From assembly GCA_023229765.1 (NCBI GenBank), contig JALNYO010000059.1, forward strand, positions 1 to 10,752: a DNA stretch of 10,752 nt. The letters are read 5' to 3'. Positions within the stretch are counted from its first letter, which is position 1; each line of letters opens with the position of its first letter. A program made the translations under genes and the position numbers. This document shows, in pieces, positions 1 to 7,587 of the stretch. The notes under the pieces are model-generated. The model saw only the letters and a list, made by a program, of their open reading frames with translations. It made no database searches and was not told where the DNA came from. The stretch comes from Syntrophales bacterium (GTDB lineage Bacteria > Desulfobacterota > Syntrophia > Syntrophales > UBA5619).

Positions 1-185
1 CTCCGGAAACGATTACCTATATCAAGAAAATGGCAAGCATAGTTCCCAACCTGGACAAGTACACCGCTCTGGAACTGGAGTGCGATACGGAGGCGCTGCT
101 CTTTTCCGGTTCAGAGAGGAAAAAGCTCATGAACTATTTCATGGAATCCCTGAAAAACCGTAAATGCCGAGAAACTTACCCCTGA
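1..185 (+). CDS. C-terminal fragment of an unrecognised protein
   Basis: An open frame enters from the left edge; the first full codon is at position 3. It encodes about 60 residues before a TGA stop at 183-185. The visible part is soluble-looking and rich in Lys, Glu and Leu (for example ITYIKKMASIVPNL and SERKKLMNYFMESLKN), with two cysteines and no membrane segment. I cannot assign a family from this tail alone. The gene converges on the small sigma-like gene on the other strand, with only six bases between the two stop codons, so the 3' ends of the two transcripts probably overlap. That this is a real gene rests on the uninterrupted frame and the absence of a better one here. Confidence 0.55.
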   Translation, partial: PETITYIKKMASIVPNLDKYTALELECDTEALLFSGSERKKLMNYFMESLKNRKCRETYP

Positions 186-191
186 AAACGT

Positions 192-476
192 TTATATCGC
201 ATCCCACTCGCTGTCCGGCGATGCGAAATCGCGGAGCTGATCCCTTCTTTTTTTGTGCTGCAGCTTTTTTAGCGCCTTTGCCTCTATCTGCCTGATGCGC
301 TCACGGGTTACCCCCATCATTTCGCCGACCTCTTCAAGGGTGAACGGTCCGTAATTGCAGGCTACCCAAGTGCAATTATAATGTGTTTCACTTTTCAGAT
401 ACCAGTCGCACGTGGATTCCGGGCACACTGCAGCGATTACGCATCCGTTTTTCTTGCATTTATAAATATCTTCCAA
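192..476 (-). CDS. Small orphan sigma-70 region 4 protein with cysteine-rich N-terminus
   Basis: This 94-residue protein has two parts. Residues 1-43 carry six cysteines (C7, C12, C18, C23, C35, C40), a spacing that could bind zinc or an Fe-S cluster. Residues 44-84 match sigma-70 region 4.2 closely: FTLEEVGEMMGVTRERIRQ followed by IEAKALKKL has the helix-turn-helix and recognition helix that contact the -35 element in RpoD, and the basic tail resembles that of RpoD as well. Sigma regions 1, 2 and 3 are absent, so it cannot melt promoters as a normal sigma factor; a transcription regulator is more likely (inference). The start is TTG at 476: no in-frame ATG or GTG is available upstream, and a perfect AGGAGG (485-490) sits 8 nt before it. 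A candidate promoter lies at 509-537. Confidence 0.85.
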   Translation of the reverse strand: MEDIYKCKKNGCVIAAVCPESTCDWYLKSETHYNCTWVACNYGPFTLEEVGEMMGVTRERIRQIEAKALKKLQHKKRRDQLRDFASPDSEWDAI

Positions 477-508
477 GACATCAGCCTCCTTGAGTTAGCG
501 TAACTGGG

Positions 509-537
509 AAAATAAGGATTCGGTTGTTGTTTGTCAA
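509..537 (-). promoter_or_regulatory. Candidate sigma-70 promoter for the small sigma-like gene
   Basis: On the minus strand a perfect TTGACA (537-532) is followed by a 17-bp spacer and TATTTT (514-509), which matches four of six positions of the -10 consensus. Transcription would begin near 502 and give a leader of about 25 nt carrying the AGGAGG ribosome site. The promoter lies after the sbcC stop codon, so the small gene can be expressed independently of the sbcDC block. The call rests on motif match and spacing only. Confidence 0.5.
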
Positions 538-554
538 TGATTAAAAACATTAAA

Positions 555-3500
555 TTACAGCTTACGGCAGCCGGGGCCGCTCAGGCTGCTGCGCCCGCCC
601 GCTTCGGGGGCGATCTGAATTTGGGTGGCGATGCGCTCCTTCAAGGCGGCGACGTGGGAGATGACGCCGATGAGCTTGCCTTCCTGATGAAGCCCTGCCA
701 GGGCCTCCAGCGCCATTTCCAGGGAATCTTCATCAAGGGCGCCGAATCCTTCATCGAGAAAAAGCGAATCAACATGGACATTTCGGCTGGCCATCCGGGA
801 GAGTCCGAGGGCCAGGGCCAGGCTCACGATAAAGCTCTCGCCGCCGGAGAGATTCTTCGTGGAGCGGATTTCTCCGGCCTGATAATTGTCGATAACGTTC
901 AGCTCCAGGGGTTGCCGCTCGTCGCGGATGAGAAGATACCGATCCGTCATCTCCCGAAGCTGGCGGTTGGCATAAACGGTCATTATCTCGAAGGTCAGTC
1001 CCTGGGCAAAGTTCCGAAACTTCTTCCCGTCTGCCGAACCGATCAGATCATGCAGCTCCTCCCAGCGGAGGGTTTCCGTCTTCTGAATCTCAATATTCCG
1101 CAGACGTTCCCTCTGACTGTTTTTATGCATTTCATTATCGGACAACTCTTTAATAATGCCGCCGATCTCCAGTCTTACCCGCTTGAGTTCGTCATCCCCG
1201 GCCCGGATTATTTCCGTGAGCGTTCCGGCGGTTTCTTCCGTCATTTTTTTCTCCCGTTCGGCGGCCAGGGAGGAAAGACGATCCTGCATGCGGGCCTCAA
1301 GCTCCGTTTTCTCCTGGAGCCGAATTTTTTCCTTTTCAGCAATCAACTCCCGTTCTTTTGCCGTCAGACGTGCGGAGAGGCAGTCTGCTTCGTCCGCAAA
1401 TCCTGCGGCGGTAATCTTGCCCCGTAATTGTTCTTCCGCAACGGAGAGTTCCGGCGCCCGCCCGGCTGTTTTTTGTTGCCGCAGGGTGATTTTCTCTTTC
1501 AGGGAGCTGATCTCCTTTTCGATTTTTACCCAGTTTTCACGGGTATTTTCCAGATTTTTCATAGCCTGCGCCACGTCCGCCGCCCGCCTTTTTTCCTCCT
1601 CATCGGCGCTCTTTTCCCCGAATAATTCCCGGCGGGACTCCTGCAGCGAGGCATATTCCCCCATCAGGCGGTCGCCATCCGTTCGTTTAACGTCCAGCGC
1701 CTGTTTCAGACTGTCATGCAGAGTTTTATTCTTTTCAAGTACGACTTTAAGAGTCTCGACCTTCTTTTCCCGGCCGCTCTTTTCAATTTCCTTCGCTTGC
1801 CAGCCATCCCTGCGCCGTATCAACTCCTTCAAGATGACAGCGGGGTTGCCCGGGGGAATGCGGAGTATCCCGAACGGCTCGATGTCAGCAAGAAGCGAGG
1901 TCCTGATTTTTTCAAGCTCCTGTGCAAACGCGGCGTACTCTTTTGTTAGCCGTTCGCACTCGATGTTGGCGGCGGCCAGTTGGTGACGCGCTTCCTGAAG
2001 GGCTTTCTCCTCTCCTTCAAAGATCGTCCGGGTATTTTCCAGAGTGAGGCGGAGCGCCTTTCCCTGCCGCTCCCGCTCTTCTACCAGGCTGATAATTCTC
2101 CCTGTTTCCGAAATTTTTGTCTGGACGTCGCCAAGCCCTTCGCTAATCATTACAGGTATTTCCGATGGAAATACCTGTAATTTAAGTTTCTGCCGGATGT
2201 CGCTCCAGAGCTTTTGATCCTCAGCGAGGATTTTACTTTTTTCCGCTATTTCCTTTTTGACTTGCCGGATTTCCACCTCTGCCTTGATCCTGTCGGTCTC
2301 CAGCTTCCCGAGCAACTGAGCTGCCGCCTTCAACTCATCCTTCCGGTTTTTGAGCTTCGCCTCCGCTTCGTTCAAAACCGGGAGATTGCCCGTTGCGTAA
2401 GGGTGTTCGAGAGCTCCGCACAGCGGGCAGGGTCGGCCGTCCACGAGGCGCTGCCTCTCTTCCTCAAGGTCGCGGATACGGCAAAGAAGCGACACCTCCG
2501 TCTCGAGGGCAGCGAGCTCGTTTTCCAAAACGGTTTTCTGCTCGCCACGCAGGGCCGCCTCCGCCAGGATGTCGGCATGTCCTGCGTATAATGTTTCGCT
2601 GCTTGCCTGAAGCTGCTTGAGGATCGCGGCTGTCCGGTCGAGCCTTGTCAGCGTCTCTTCCGCCTGCAGCAGCAGATTGCCGCGTTCCTTGAGGCAATCC
2701 AGTTCAGCGTGCCATTGGCTCAGGTCGCGTTCCCCCAGGAGCGTCGTGATTTCTTCAGTCAGATTTTTCAGATCATTCTGATTTTTCATAAATTCCTGGC
2801 GGAATTTTTCATGTGCGACCTCCTTTTTCGCATACGCGGTGCGGGTTGATTCCTTACTTAGCACCGCCCGGGAGAGTTCTTTTGCCGCCTTTTCATATTT
2901 TGCCTCAGCCTCGTCAATGAGTGCGAAGCCCCGCTCGATGGCGCTGAGATTGGCCAGCAGCGCCGCGTCGGCGCCGTGTTTTGTCTGGTATTCCCGGATC
3001 GCTTCCAAAAAGGAATGGGCCTGAGTCAGTTCCTGTTTACCATTTTCCATACTGATTTCGCAGTCCTTTACCTTTGTTTCAGCATGGGCGATCTCCCGGT
3101 TGATTTCCGCAAGCCGCTTTACCTGCTCTTCTATGCGAACATCGAAGGCGCGGGCTTTTTTGATCAGTTCCCCTTCCGCAAGCTGGCGGATTTGGCTTTC
3201 CTTCAGCAGCTTCTCCGCGGCCAGCCTCGCTACGAGTGCCGCTGCGCCATCCTTCTCCTTTTCCGGCAGAATGGCCAGAGCTCCATGAAGTTCCGCTATC
3301 CCCAGCTTCTGCTGTTCCCGCAAGGCCGTTACGCCCCGGTAATCGCCTTCCAGTTCGAGAGCCAGGCGCGCCTTCTCCAGCCGGTGGGATTCCTGTGCAA
3401 ACGACTGCTGGCGTTCATCGAACTCGCTTTTCTTTTTTCCCAGTTCAGCGAGTTCGTTTTCCAAAATCGCCATTCCCTCGAGCCAGGTCAAAGCCGTTGT

Positions 3501-4226
3501 CGTTTCTTTCATCTTTCCGGCCAGTTCTACTTCTTTATCCTGTTTGTTTTGCAGAAGATTGTGCAATTCCAGCTCTTCGTCTGCGCCAATTACCCGAAGC
3601 CCGTTCAGTTCCGCCTGCAGCAGCTCGATCTTTTTTAGTTCCGCCGCGCGGCGTTCGTGAACCTGCACGGAAATCCGGCTGTAGATTTCGGCGCCGGTAA
3701 TCTGTTCGAGGATCGGGGAGCGTTCATCAGGCGAGGCATTGAGAAAGGCGGCAAACCCACCCTGGGCAAGGAGCATCGAACGGGTGAAACGGTTGAAATC
3801 CATGCCCGTTGCCTTTTCGATGAATTCGCTCACCTGAGTGATTCTGGATTCGATGAGCTGCCCGGAAACGGCGTCTGAAACCTCGTGTCTGGCCTGCTGT
3901 AATTCGCCGTCCGCCTTTTTGCGGGCGCGGCGCTGGCTCCAGTGGCAGCGGTAGCGACCCTTCGCGGTCTCAAAGGTCACCTCCGCGAAACATTCGCCGG
4001 TCTGGCGCGACATGATTTCGTTTCCGCCCTTCGTGACTTTGTCGAGGCGGGGAGTCCTTCCGTAAAGGGCAAGACAGATGGCGTCCATGACAGTCGTTTT
4101 TCCCGCGCCGGTCGGGCCGGTAATGGCAAAGATGCCGTTAGAACGATAAGCCGGATGGGTAAAATCGATCTGCCATTCGCCGGCCAGCGAATTGAGGTTT
4201 CTGAAGCGAATGCCGAGGATTCTCAT
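555..4226 (-). CDS. sbcC: SbcC, Rad50-like ATPase subunit of the SbcCD nuclease
   Basis: SbcC is the SMC/Rad50-type ATPase that tethers DNA and controls the SbcD nuclease, which opens hairpins and protein-blocked ends. The 1223-residue product has a complete architecture. There is an N-terminal ATPase half with Walker A GPTGAGKTT (residues 37-45, Lys43). A long charged coiled coil is broken by a zinc hook CPLC (C600, C603) near the middle. The C-terminal half carries the ABC signature LSGGES (1126-1131) and Walker B LFLDEGFGALDE (D1158, E1159). It is somewhat longer than the E. coli protein (about 1048), the extra length apparently in the coiled coil. ATG at 4226 is preceded by TAGGAG, which overlaps the sbcD stop codon; the genes are 11 nt apart and probably translationally linked. 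A 15-bp perfect inverted repeat lies inside the gene at 2149-2181. Confidence 0.97.
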   Translation of the reverse strand: MRILGIRFRNLNSLAGEWQIDFTHPAYRSNGIFAITGPTGAGKTTVMDAICLALYGRTPRLDKVTKGGNEIMSRQTGECFAEVTFETAKGRYRCHWSQRRARKKADGELQQARHEVSDAVSGQLIESRITQVSEFIEKATGMDFNRFTRSMLLAQGGFAAFLNASPDERSPILEQITGAEIYSRISVQVHERRAAELKKIELLQAELNGLRVIGADEELELHNLLQNKQDKEVELAGKMKETTTALTWLEGMAILENELAELGKKKSEFDERQQSFAQESHRLEKARLALELEGDYRGVTALREQQKLGIAELHGALAILPEKEKDGAAALVARLAAEKLLKESQIRQLAEGELIKKARAFDVRIEEQVKRLAEINREIAHAETKVKDCEISMENGKQELTQAHSFLEAIREYQTKHGADAALLANLSAIERGFALIDEAEAKYEKAAKELSRAVLSKESTRTAYAKKEVAHEKFRQEFMKNQNDLKNLTEEITTLLGERDLSQWHAELDCLKERGNLLLQAEETLTRLDRTAAILKQLQASSETLYAGHADILAEAALRGEQKTVLENELAALETEVSLLCRIRDLEEERQRLVDGRPCPLCGALEHPYATGNLPVLNEAEAKLKNRKDELKAAAQLLGKLETDRIKAEVEIRQVKKEIAEKSKILAEDQKLWSDIRQKLKLQVFPSEIPVMISEGLGDVQTKISETGRIISLVEERERQGKALRLTLENTRTIFEGEEKALQEARHQLAAANIECERLTKEYAAFAQELEKIRTSLLADIEPFGILRIPPGNPAVILKELIRRRDGWQAKEIEKSGREKKVETLKVVLEKNKTLHDSLKQALDVKRTDGDRLMGEYASLQESRRELFGEKSADEEEKRRAADVAQAMKNLENTRENWVKIEKEISSLKEKITLRQQKTAGRAPELSVAEEQLRGKITAAGFADEADCLSARLTAKERELIAEKEKIRLQEKTELEARMQDRLSSLAAEREKKMTEETAGTLTEIIRAGDDELKRVRLEIGGIIKELSDNEMHKNSQRERLRNIEIQKTETLRWEELHDLIGSADGKKFRNFAQGLTFEIMTVYANRQLREMTDRYLLIRDERQPLELNVIDNYQAGEIRSTKNLSGGESFIVSLALALGLSRMASRNVHVDSLFLDEGFGALDEDSLEMALEALAGLHQEGKLIGVISHVAALKERIATQIQIAPEAGGRSSLSGPGCRKL
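2149..2181. repeat. Perfect 15-bp inverted repeat (hairpin) inside sbcC
   Basis: ATTACAGGTATTTCC (2149-2163) and GGAAATACCTGTAAT (2167-2181) are exact reverse complements separated by the triplet GAT. The element could extrude as a 15-bp stem with a 3-nt loop in DNA, or form a strong stem in the sbcC mRNA. In SbcC it encodes residues 682-693, including P687 and P691, which is unusual in an otherwise coiled-coil-like stretch after the zinc hook. There is no T-run after the stem in the direction of transcription, so it does not look like a terminator. Confidence 0.9.
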
Positions 4227-4237
4227 GCATTTTTCTC

Positions 4238-5467
4238 CTATTCTGCCCGCGGGTCCTGCTCGTTTAAGGAGACGATGATTTCCCTGTAGGCGCTCAAAAG
4301 GGCTGGGCGCCGCTCAGTGGAAACATTGCGCGCTTCTAAGCAGCGTTCGAAAACTTCGGTTACGTCCAGGTCGCCCAGCGTTTCTGATCTGGTTTGCCTG
4401 CTCATGGCCTGCGAAAGCAGCCGGTTGTTCCTGACGCGGAGAATCTCGAGTTCCGACCCCGCGACGGTTTCGTCAAGGCGCGCCTGCAAATCAGCGGCGG
4501 CGGCGTCTCCCTCATAGATGATCTCTATCCAGGCGGCGCTCTTTTTTCCCTTCAGCTCTATGAGCTTGCGGGAAATGACGTCCCAGTTTCCCTTCAGGCT
4601 CCGCAATTCCTGAAAATGGGGCGCCGGAATTGTGGCAACGGTTGGTTTTCGTGCGGAGAGGTCCACGAGGACGACGCTCTTTTCCTGTTCGGCCTCCCCG
4701 AAGCCGATCGGCAGAGGCGAGCCGGAATAGCGGATGCAGTCGGAATCGCCCACCGTCTGCGGGATGTGGAGATGTCCGAGGGCCAGATAGTCTATAGCTT
4801 CGGGAAAGACATCCGTTCCGACATGGAGCAGCGAGCCAATGTAGAGCTCGCGCACCCCGTCGCCGTCAACGGTCTTGCCGCCGGCGGCGTACAGATGTCC
4901 CATCGCGACAATGGGCAGATCCCTGTTTAGTAAAGTGCGTTTTGCCTGGGCTGCGTCATAGACCATCCGGTAATGGGCTCTGATCCCGGCGATGATTTTT
5001 TGTTCCTTTTCTTCGACGCTTTCCCCGGCCTCGGCGGTGCGGATGTCCCGGTCCCGGAGATAGGGAACGGCGCAGACGATCAGCCGGGGCTCGTCATCCG
5101 GCCCCTTTATTACCACGATTTCATCGTCCGGCGACGCGGATGCGCACCCGACGACATGAATATTCAGGAACTTCAGGAGTTCCCGGGGGGCAGCCAAAAA
5201 CGTCGGCGAATCATGATTCCCCGCCGTCACCACGACATGGCAATGCGGCGATGCGGCTACCCGGCAGAGGAAACGGTAATAGAGCTCCTGGGCATGGTTG
5301 CTGGGGGTGCTGTTGTCGAAGACGTCCCCCGCGACCAGCAGCAGGTTGATGTCCTCGCTTGCGATCAGCGCCGCCAGCCAGTCCAGAAACGCTTCGTATT
5401 CGTCGTACCGCGTACGTCCATAGAGGGCGCGGCCGATGTGCCAGTCAGAGGTGTGGATTATTTTCAT
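4238..5467 (-). CDS. sbcD: SbcD, Mre11-like nuclease subunit of SbcCD
   Basis: SbcD is the manganese-dependent calcineurin-like phosphoesterase that supplies exo- and endonuclease activity to the SbcCD complex. The 409-residue product is close to the usual family length of about 400. The metal-binding motifs appear in order: DWH (D8, H10), GDVFD (D48), GNHD (N84, H85, D86), GHLY (H191) and GHLH (H232, H234). The C-terminal third (about 280-409) corresponds to the capping and SbcC-binding region and lacks catalytic motifs. ATG at 5467 is preceded by AAAGGAAAT. The gene lies 98 bp downstream of the crotonase gene on the same strand and 11 nt upstream of sbcC, whose ribosome site overlaps the sbcD stop codon. 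No damage or truncation is visible. Confidence 0.97.
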   Translation of the reverse strand: MKIIHTSDWHIGRALYGRTRYDEYEAFLDWLAALIASEDINLLLVAGDVFDNSTPSNHAQELYYRFLCRVAASPHCHVVVTAGNHDSPTFLAAPRELLKFLNIHVVGCASASPDDEIVVIKGPDDEPRLIVCAVPYLRDRDIRTAEAGESVEEKEQKIIAGIRAHYRMVYDAAQAKRTLLNRDLPIVAMGHLYAAGGKTVDGDGVRELYIGSLLHVGTDVFPEAIDYLALGHLHIPQTVGDSDCIRYSGSPLPIGFGEAEQEKSVVLVDLSARKPTVATIPAPHFQELRSLKGNWDVISRKLIELKGKKSAAWIEIIYEGDAAAADLQARLDETVAGSELEILRVRNNRLLSQAMSRQTRSETLGDLDVTEVFERCLEARNVSTERRPALLSAYREIIVSLNEQDPRAE

Positions 5468-5545
5468 ATTTCCTTTCGAAATCAGCCGATTGCCGATGTT
5501 GAAGATATTGCGGACCGCGTGTATCTGTTTTTATCAATGATCAGG

Positions 5546-5562
5546 AAAAAGCAACGCTTTCG
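5546..5562 (-). terminator. Weak hairpin with T-run after the minus-strand crotonase gene
   Basis: On the minus strand, just after the crotonase stop codon (5566), AAAGC and GCTTT form a 5-bp stem around GTT and are followed by more T residues. The stem is short, so it would be a leaky terminator at best, and read-through into sbcDC is plausible. The 98-bp gap has no other strong feature. Confidence 0.2.
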
Positions 5563-5565
5563 GGG

Positions 5566-6369
5566 CTACCGATTCCTGAATTCTGGCGTACGTTTCGCAA
5601 AGTTTGCAGAAACAGCCTCCAGTTGGTTGGCAGTTCCAATCAGGTTATTTTCAAGTTCAGACTCCATCAGCAGCCCCCGCGCTGAATTGCCATGCCAAAC
5701 CTCATTTAACAGCTTTTTGGCGGAGCGTATGGCATCCGGGCTTTTAGAGGCAATTTCTTTGGCCAGGAGCATGGCCTCTTCATATGGCTTTTCACATACG
5801 TGGGTGACCAGTCGCAAGCGGGCTGCTTCTTCGCCCTTGATGATTTTTCCCGTGAAGATCAATTCCTTGGCCACATCAATAGGCAGCAGGTCGCGGATGG
5901 TCTGGGAAACGCTCATGTCCGGGATCAACCCCCATTTCATTTCCATGATGGAAAATTTAGCGTCGGGTGTGCAGAAACGGATATCGGCCCCCAGCGCGAT
6001 CTGGCAGCCGCCGCCCAGCGCCACCCCGTGAATGGCTGCGATTACCGGCATGGGAAGCTGTTTCCATCCATAGGCAATGTACTGAAAAATATTAGTGATC
6101 CTGTCTTCGTATCGCTCCACGAGGCCAGGGAGTTTATTTCCCGCCTGGGACTGCAGCGCCGCGAAATTCTCCAGGTCAAGGCCAGCGCAAAAGCCTTTGC
6201 CTTCGCCAGACACCACAACCGCCCTAACCGCCGATTCCGCCTCCAGTCTCTTGATGGCGTTGGCGATGGCCTCAATCATATCAAAGCTTAAGGCATTATA
6301 TTTATCAGGACGGTTGAAACGGACATCTGCTATATAGTTATCAATAGAAATGTTCACAAGTTCGGTCAT
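5566..6369 (-). CDS. Crotonase-family enoyl-CoA hydratase/isomerase (dienoyl-CoA isomerase-like residues)
   Basis: This 267-residue protein has the crotonase fold, which stabilises acyl-CoA enolates. The first oxyanion-hole segment is FCAGLDL (60-66) and the second is GVALGGGCQIALGAD (115-129). The following segment MEMKWGLIPD gives E143 and D151. These align by eye with the catalytic Glu196 and Asp204 of mammalian delta3,5-delta2,4-dienoyl-CoA isomerase (ECH1); the third ECH1 acid, Asp176, is replaced by Q123. It is therefore either an enoyl-CoA hydratase or a dienoyl-CoA isomerase relative, and the exact substrate cannot be read from sequence. ATG at 6369 has a strong AAGGAGG 4 nt upstream. 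A micro-ORF ends 18 nt before the start, and sbcDC follows 98 bp downstream. A role in fatty or aromatic acyl-CoA beta-oxidation is inference. Confidence 0.9.
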   Translation of the reverse strand: MTELVNISIDNYIADVRFNRPDKYNALSFDMIEAIANAIKRLEAESAVRAVVVSGEGKGFCAGLDLENFAALQSQAGNKLPGLVERYEDRITNIFQYIAYGWKQLPMPVIAAIHGVALGGGCQIALGADIRFCTPDAKFSIMEMKWGLIPDMSVSQTIRDLLPIDVAKELIFTGKIIKGEEAARLRLVTHVCEKPYEEAMLLAKEIASKSPDAIRSAKKLLNEVWHGNSARGLLMESELENNLIGTANQLEAVSANFAKRTPEFRNR

Positions 6370-6387
6370 GGTTCCTCCTTGGATGAT

Positions 6388-6438
6388 TTAGCAGTTTTGC
6401 GAACAGAGAAAGCAGCTTGTTTTATGAATGGTTCCCAT
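6388..6438 (-). other. Micro-ORF encoding a CxxCxxxC peptide upstream of the crotonase gene
   Basis: On the minus strand, AAGGAG is followed by two tandem ATG codons; the second, at 6438, is 5 nt from the ribosome site and opens a 16-residue frame, MGTIHKTSCFLCSQNC, ended by TAA at 6390-6388. The CxxCxxxC pattern resembles the start of the Fe-S motif at the N-terminus of molybdopterin oxidoreductases of the formate dehydrogenase type, where the last Cys is usually followed by Gly. The frame stops exactly there. It could be the stub of a deleted oxidoreductase gene, a leader peptide, or chance. Its stop codon is 18 nt before the crotonase start. Confidence 0.3.
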
Positions 6439-6468
6439 CATTGCTCCTTTTCTCCGGCATTGCAGCCT

Positions 6469-6576
6469 GATGTAAGATACGCGTTATGATGAGCGCGGGC
6501 GTCATGGCGCATCTTTTTTAATGTTATTCGATATTCCCCGATGGCGTCAAGTTTTTTGCGTAGAGTTTCTTACATC
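6469..6576. repeat. Inverted repeat flanking the candidate crotonase promoter
   Basis: GATGTAAGA (6469-6477) and TCTTACATC (6568-6576) are perfect 9-bp inverted copies 90 bp apart. Immediately inside them TACGC (6478-6482) and GCGTA (6558-6562) also match as inverted copies if a 5-nt gap is allowed. The pair brackets the candidate minus-strand promoter. It may be a regulatory pair of sites, the ends of a decayed small element, or chance. Confidence 0.35.
6521..6550 (-). promoter_or_regulatory. Candidate promoter for the minus-strand crotonase
   Basis: On the minus strand TTGACG (6550-6545, five of six matches to the -35 consensus) is followed by an 18-bp spacer and TAACAT (6526-6521, four of six matches to the -10). 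Transcription would start near 6514 and produce a leader of about 145 nt that includes the micro-ORF. The call is motif based; the spacer is one base longer than ideal. Confidence 0.35.
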
Positions 6577-6806
6577 GAATTATAGAGAGGAAGCTTTTTC
6601 CAAGAAATGCTGATTATTGTGCCCGTTTTTGAGCGGGGACCATCTTTACTATAGGCAGAGGTGTTTTCTAAAGCAGGCTGGCGGGCTGGTGGTTTGAGGG
6701 AAAATACCGGTTGCGGTCTGGCCGCTTGGCATGCTACACGGCCGGATAAACGATTTATGCACGCATTTTTGAGTGAAAGGTAAAATTCAGGCAGCAAGGG
6801 GGCGCC

Positions 6807-7553
6807 GTGGCCAAAATAGTTAAAGAACTGCAGGGGAATATCGCGATCCTGACCTTGACGAACGGGGTTACAAACGCGATAAATCTCGAACTCGTGGAGG
6901 AGTTGTCAAAAAACATTCAGGAAATCAGCAAGGAAGCGCGTGGCCTGCTTTTGTGCGGTGGGGAAAAGTTTTTCTCCATCGGCTTTGACCTTCCGGCCCT
7001 GATAACAATGAACAGAGCGGAATTGTCTGATTTTTTTTATAAATTCAATGACCTTGCGCTTGATTTATACACACTGCCTTTTCCGTCTGCATGCGCCCTG
7101 GCCGGTCATGCGATTGCCGGCGGAAACATCCTTGCGCTTGTCTGCGATTACCGGTTTGCCTGCTCCGAAGCAAGAAAAACAGGGTTAAATGAAATCAGGC
7201 TGGGGCTTCCGGTTCCCTACCTCGCCGATATGATTTTGCGTCAGATCGTTGGTGATCGGGCGGCAACCGAAATGCTGTACGGCGGGGAGTTCATCTCTTT
7301 AACCGACGCAGCAGAGATTGGACTGATTGATGAAACATATCCGACGGAGCGGTTGAAAGCCGCCGCGCTGGAGAAAATCGCCGGACTTGCAACCCTCGAC
7401 GCTCATGCGTTTTCCGCAGTAAAAACGAATCGGTTCGAAGAGATCAAGAACAATTACGAAAAAAACGGTCGGGTTAAAAATGAGTTTTTCATCGATTGCT
7501 GGTTTAGTGAAGCGACCCAGAAAACGCTCCTTGCTGCCGCCCGGAAATTTTGA
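6807..7553 (+). CDS. Crotonase-family enoyl-CoA isomerase (ECI1-like)
   Basis: This 248-residue protein is a second crotonase-fold enzyme, clearly different from the minus-strand one. The oxyanion-hole segments are FFSIGFDLPAL (55-65) and GHAIAGGNILALVCDYRF (100-117). The next motif, GLNEIRLGLPVP (126-137), matches the GLNE motif that carries the catalytic Glu in mitochondrial delta3,delta2-enoyl-CoA isomerase ECI1; here it is E129. An isomerase that shifts a 3-enoyl-CoA to the 2-trans form for beta-oxidation is the best guess, but crotonase substrates are hard to predict. The start is GTG at 6807 with AAGGGGG four bases upstream; the N-terminus aligns with the family from there. It is transcribed away from the first crotonase and lies 71 bp before queC on the same strand. 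Confidence 0.88.
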   Translation: MAKIVKELQGNIAILTLTNGVTNAINLELVEELSKNIQEISKEARGLLLCGGEKFFSIGFDLPALITMNRAELSDFFYKFNDLALDLYTLPFPSACALAGHAIAGGNILALVCDYRFACSEARKTGLNEIRLGLPVPYLADMILRQIVGDRAATEMLYGGEFISLTDAAEIGLIDETYPTERLKAAALEKIAGLATLDAHAFSAVKTNRFEEIKNNYEKNGRVKNEFFIDCWFSEATQKTLLAAARKF

Positions 7554-7587
7554 AAATCGCAAATGCTGAATCTGCCCCGGTAATGCG

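Larger units (their letters stand above)
6370..6806. other. Divergent intergenic region between two crotonase genes
   Basis: These 437 bp separate two genes reading outward. Apart from the two ribosome sites they hold a micro-ORF (6388-6438), a candidate minus-strand promoter (6521-6550) and a 9-bp inverted repeat GATGTAAGA/TCTTACATC (6469-6477 and 6568-6576). I see no convincing promoter for the plus-strand crotonase, no tRNA and no riboswitch. The stretch from 6600 to 6790 shows no recognisable gene. Confidence 0.6.

Noticed and set aside
531..1427. Long open frame of 298 codons on the plus strand
   Set aside because: It lies almost entirely antisense to the conserved C-terminal ATPase half of sbcC, and its product shows no recognisable domain; GC-rich coding DNA opens such frames.
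4973..6031. Open frame of 352 codons on the plus strand across sbcD and the crotonase
   Set aside because: It is antisense to two well-supported genes and crosses their boundary; no family features are seen in the product.
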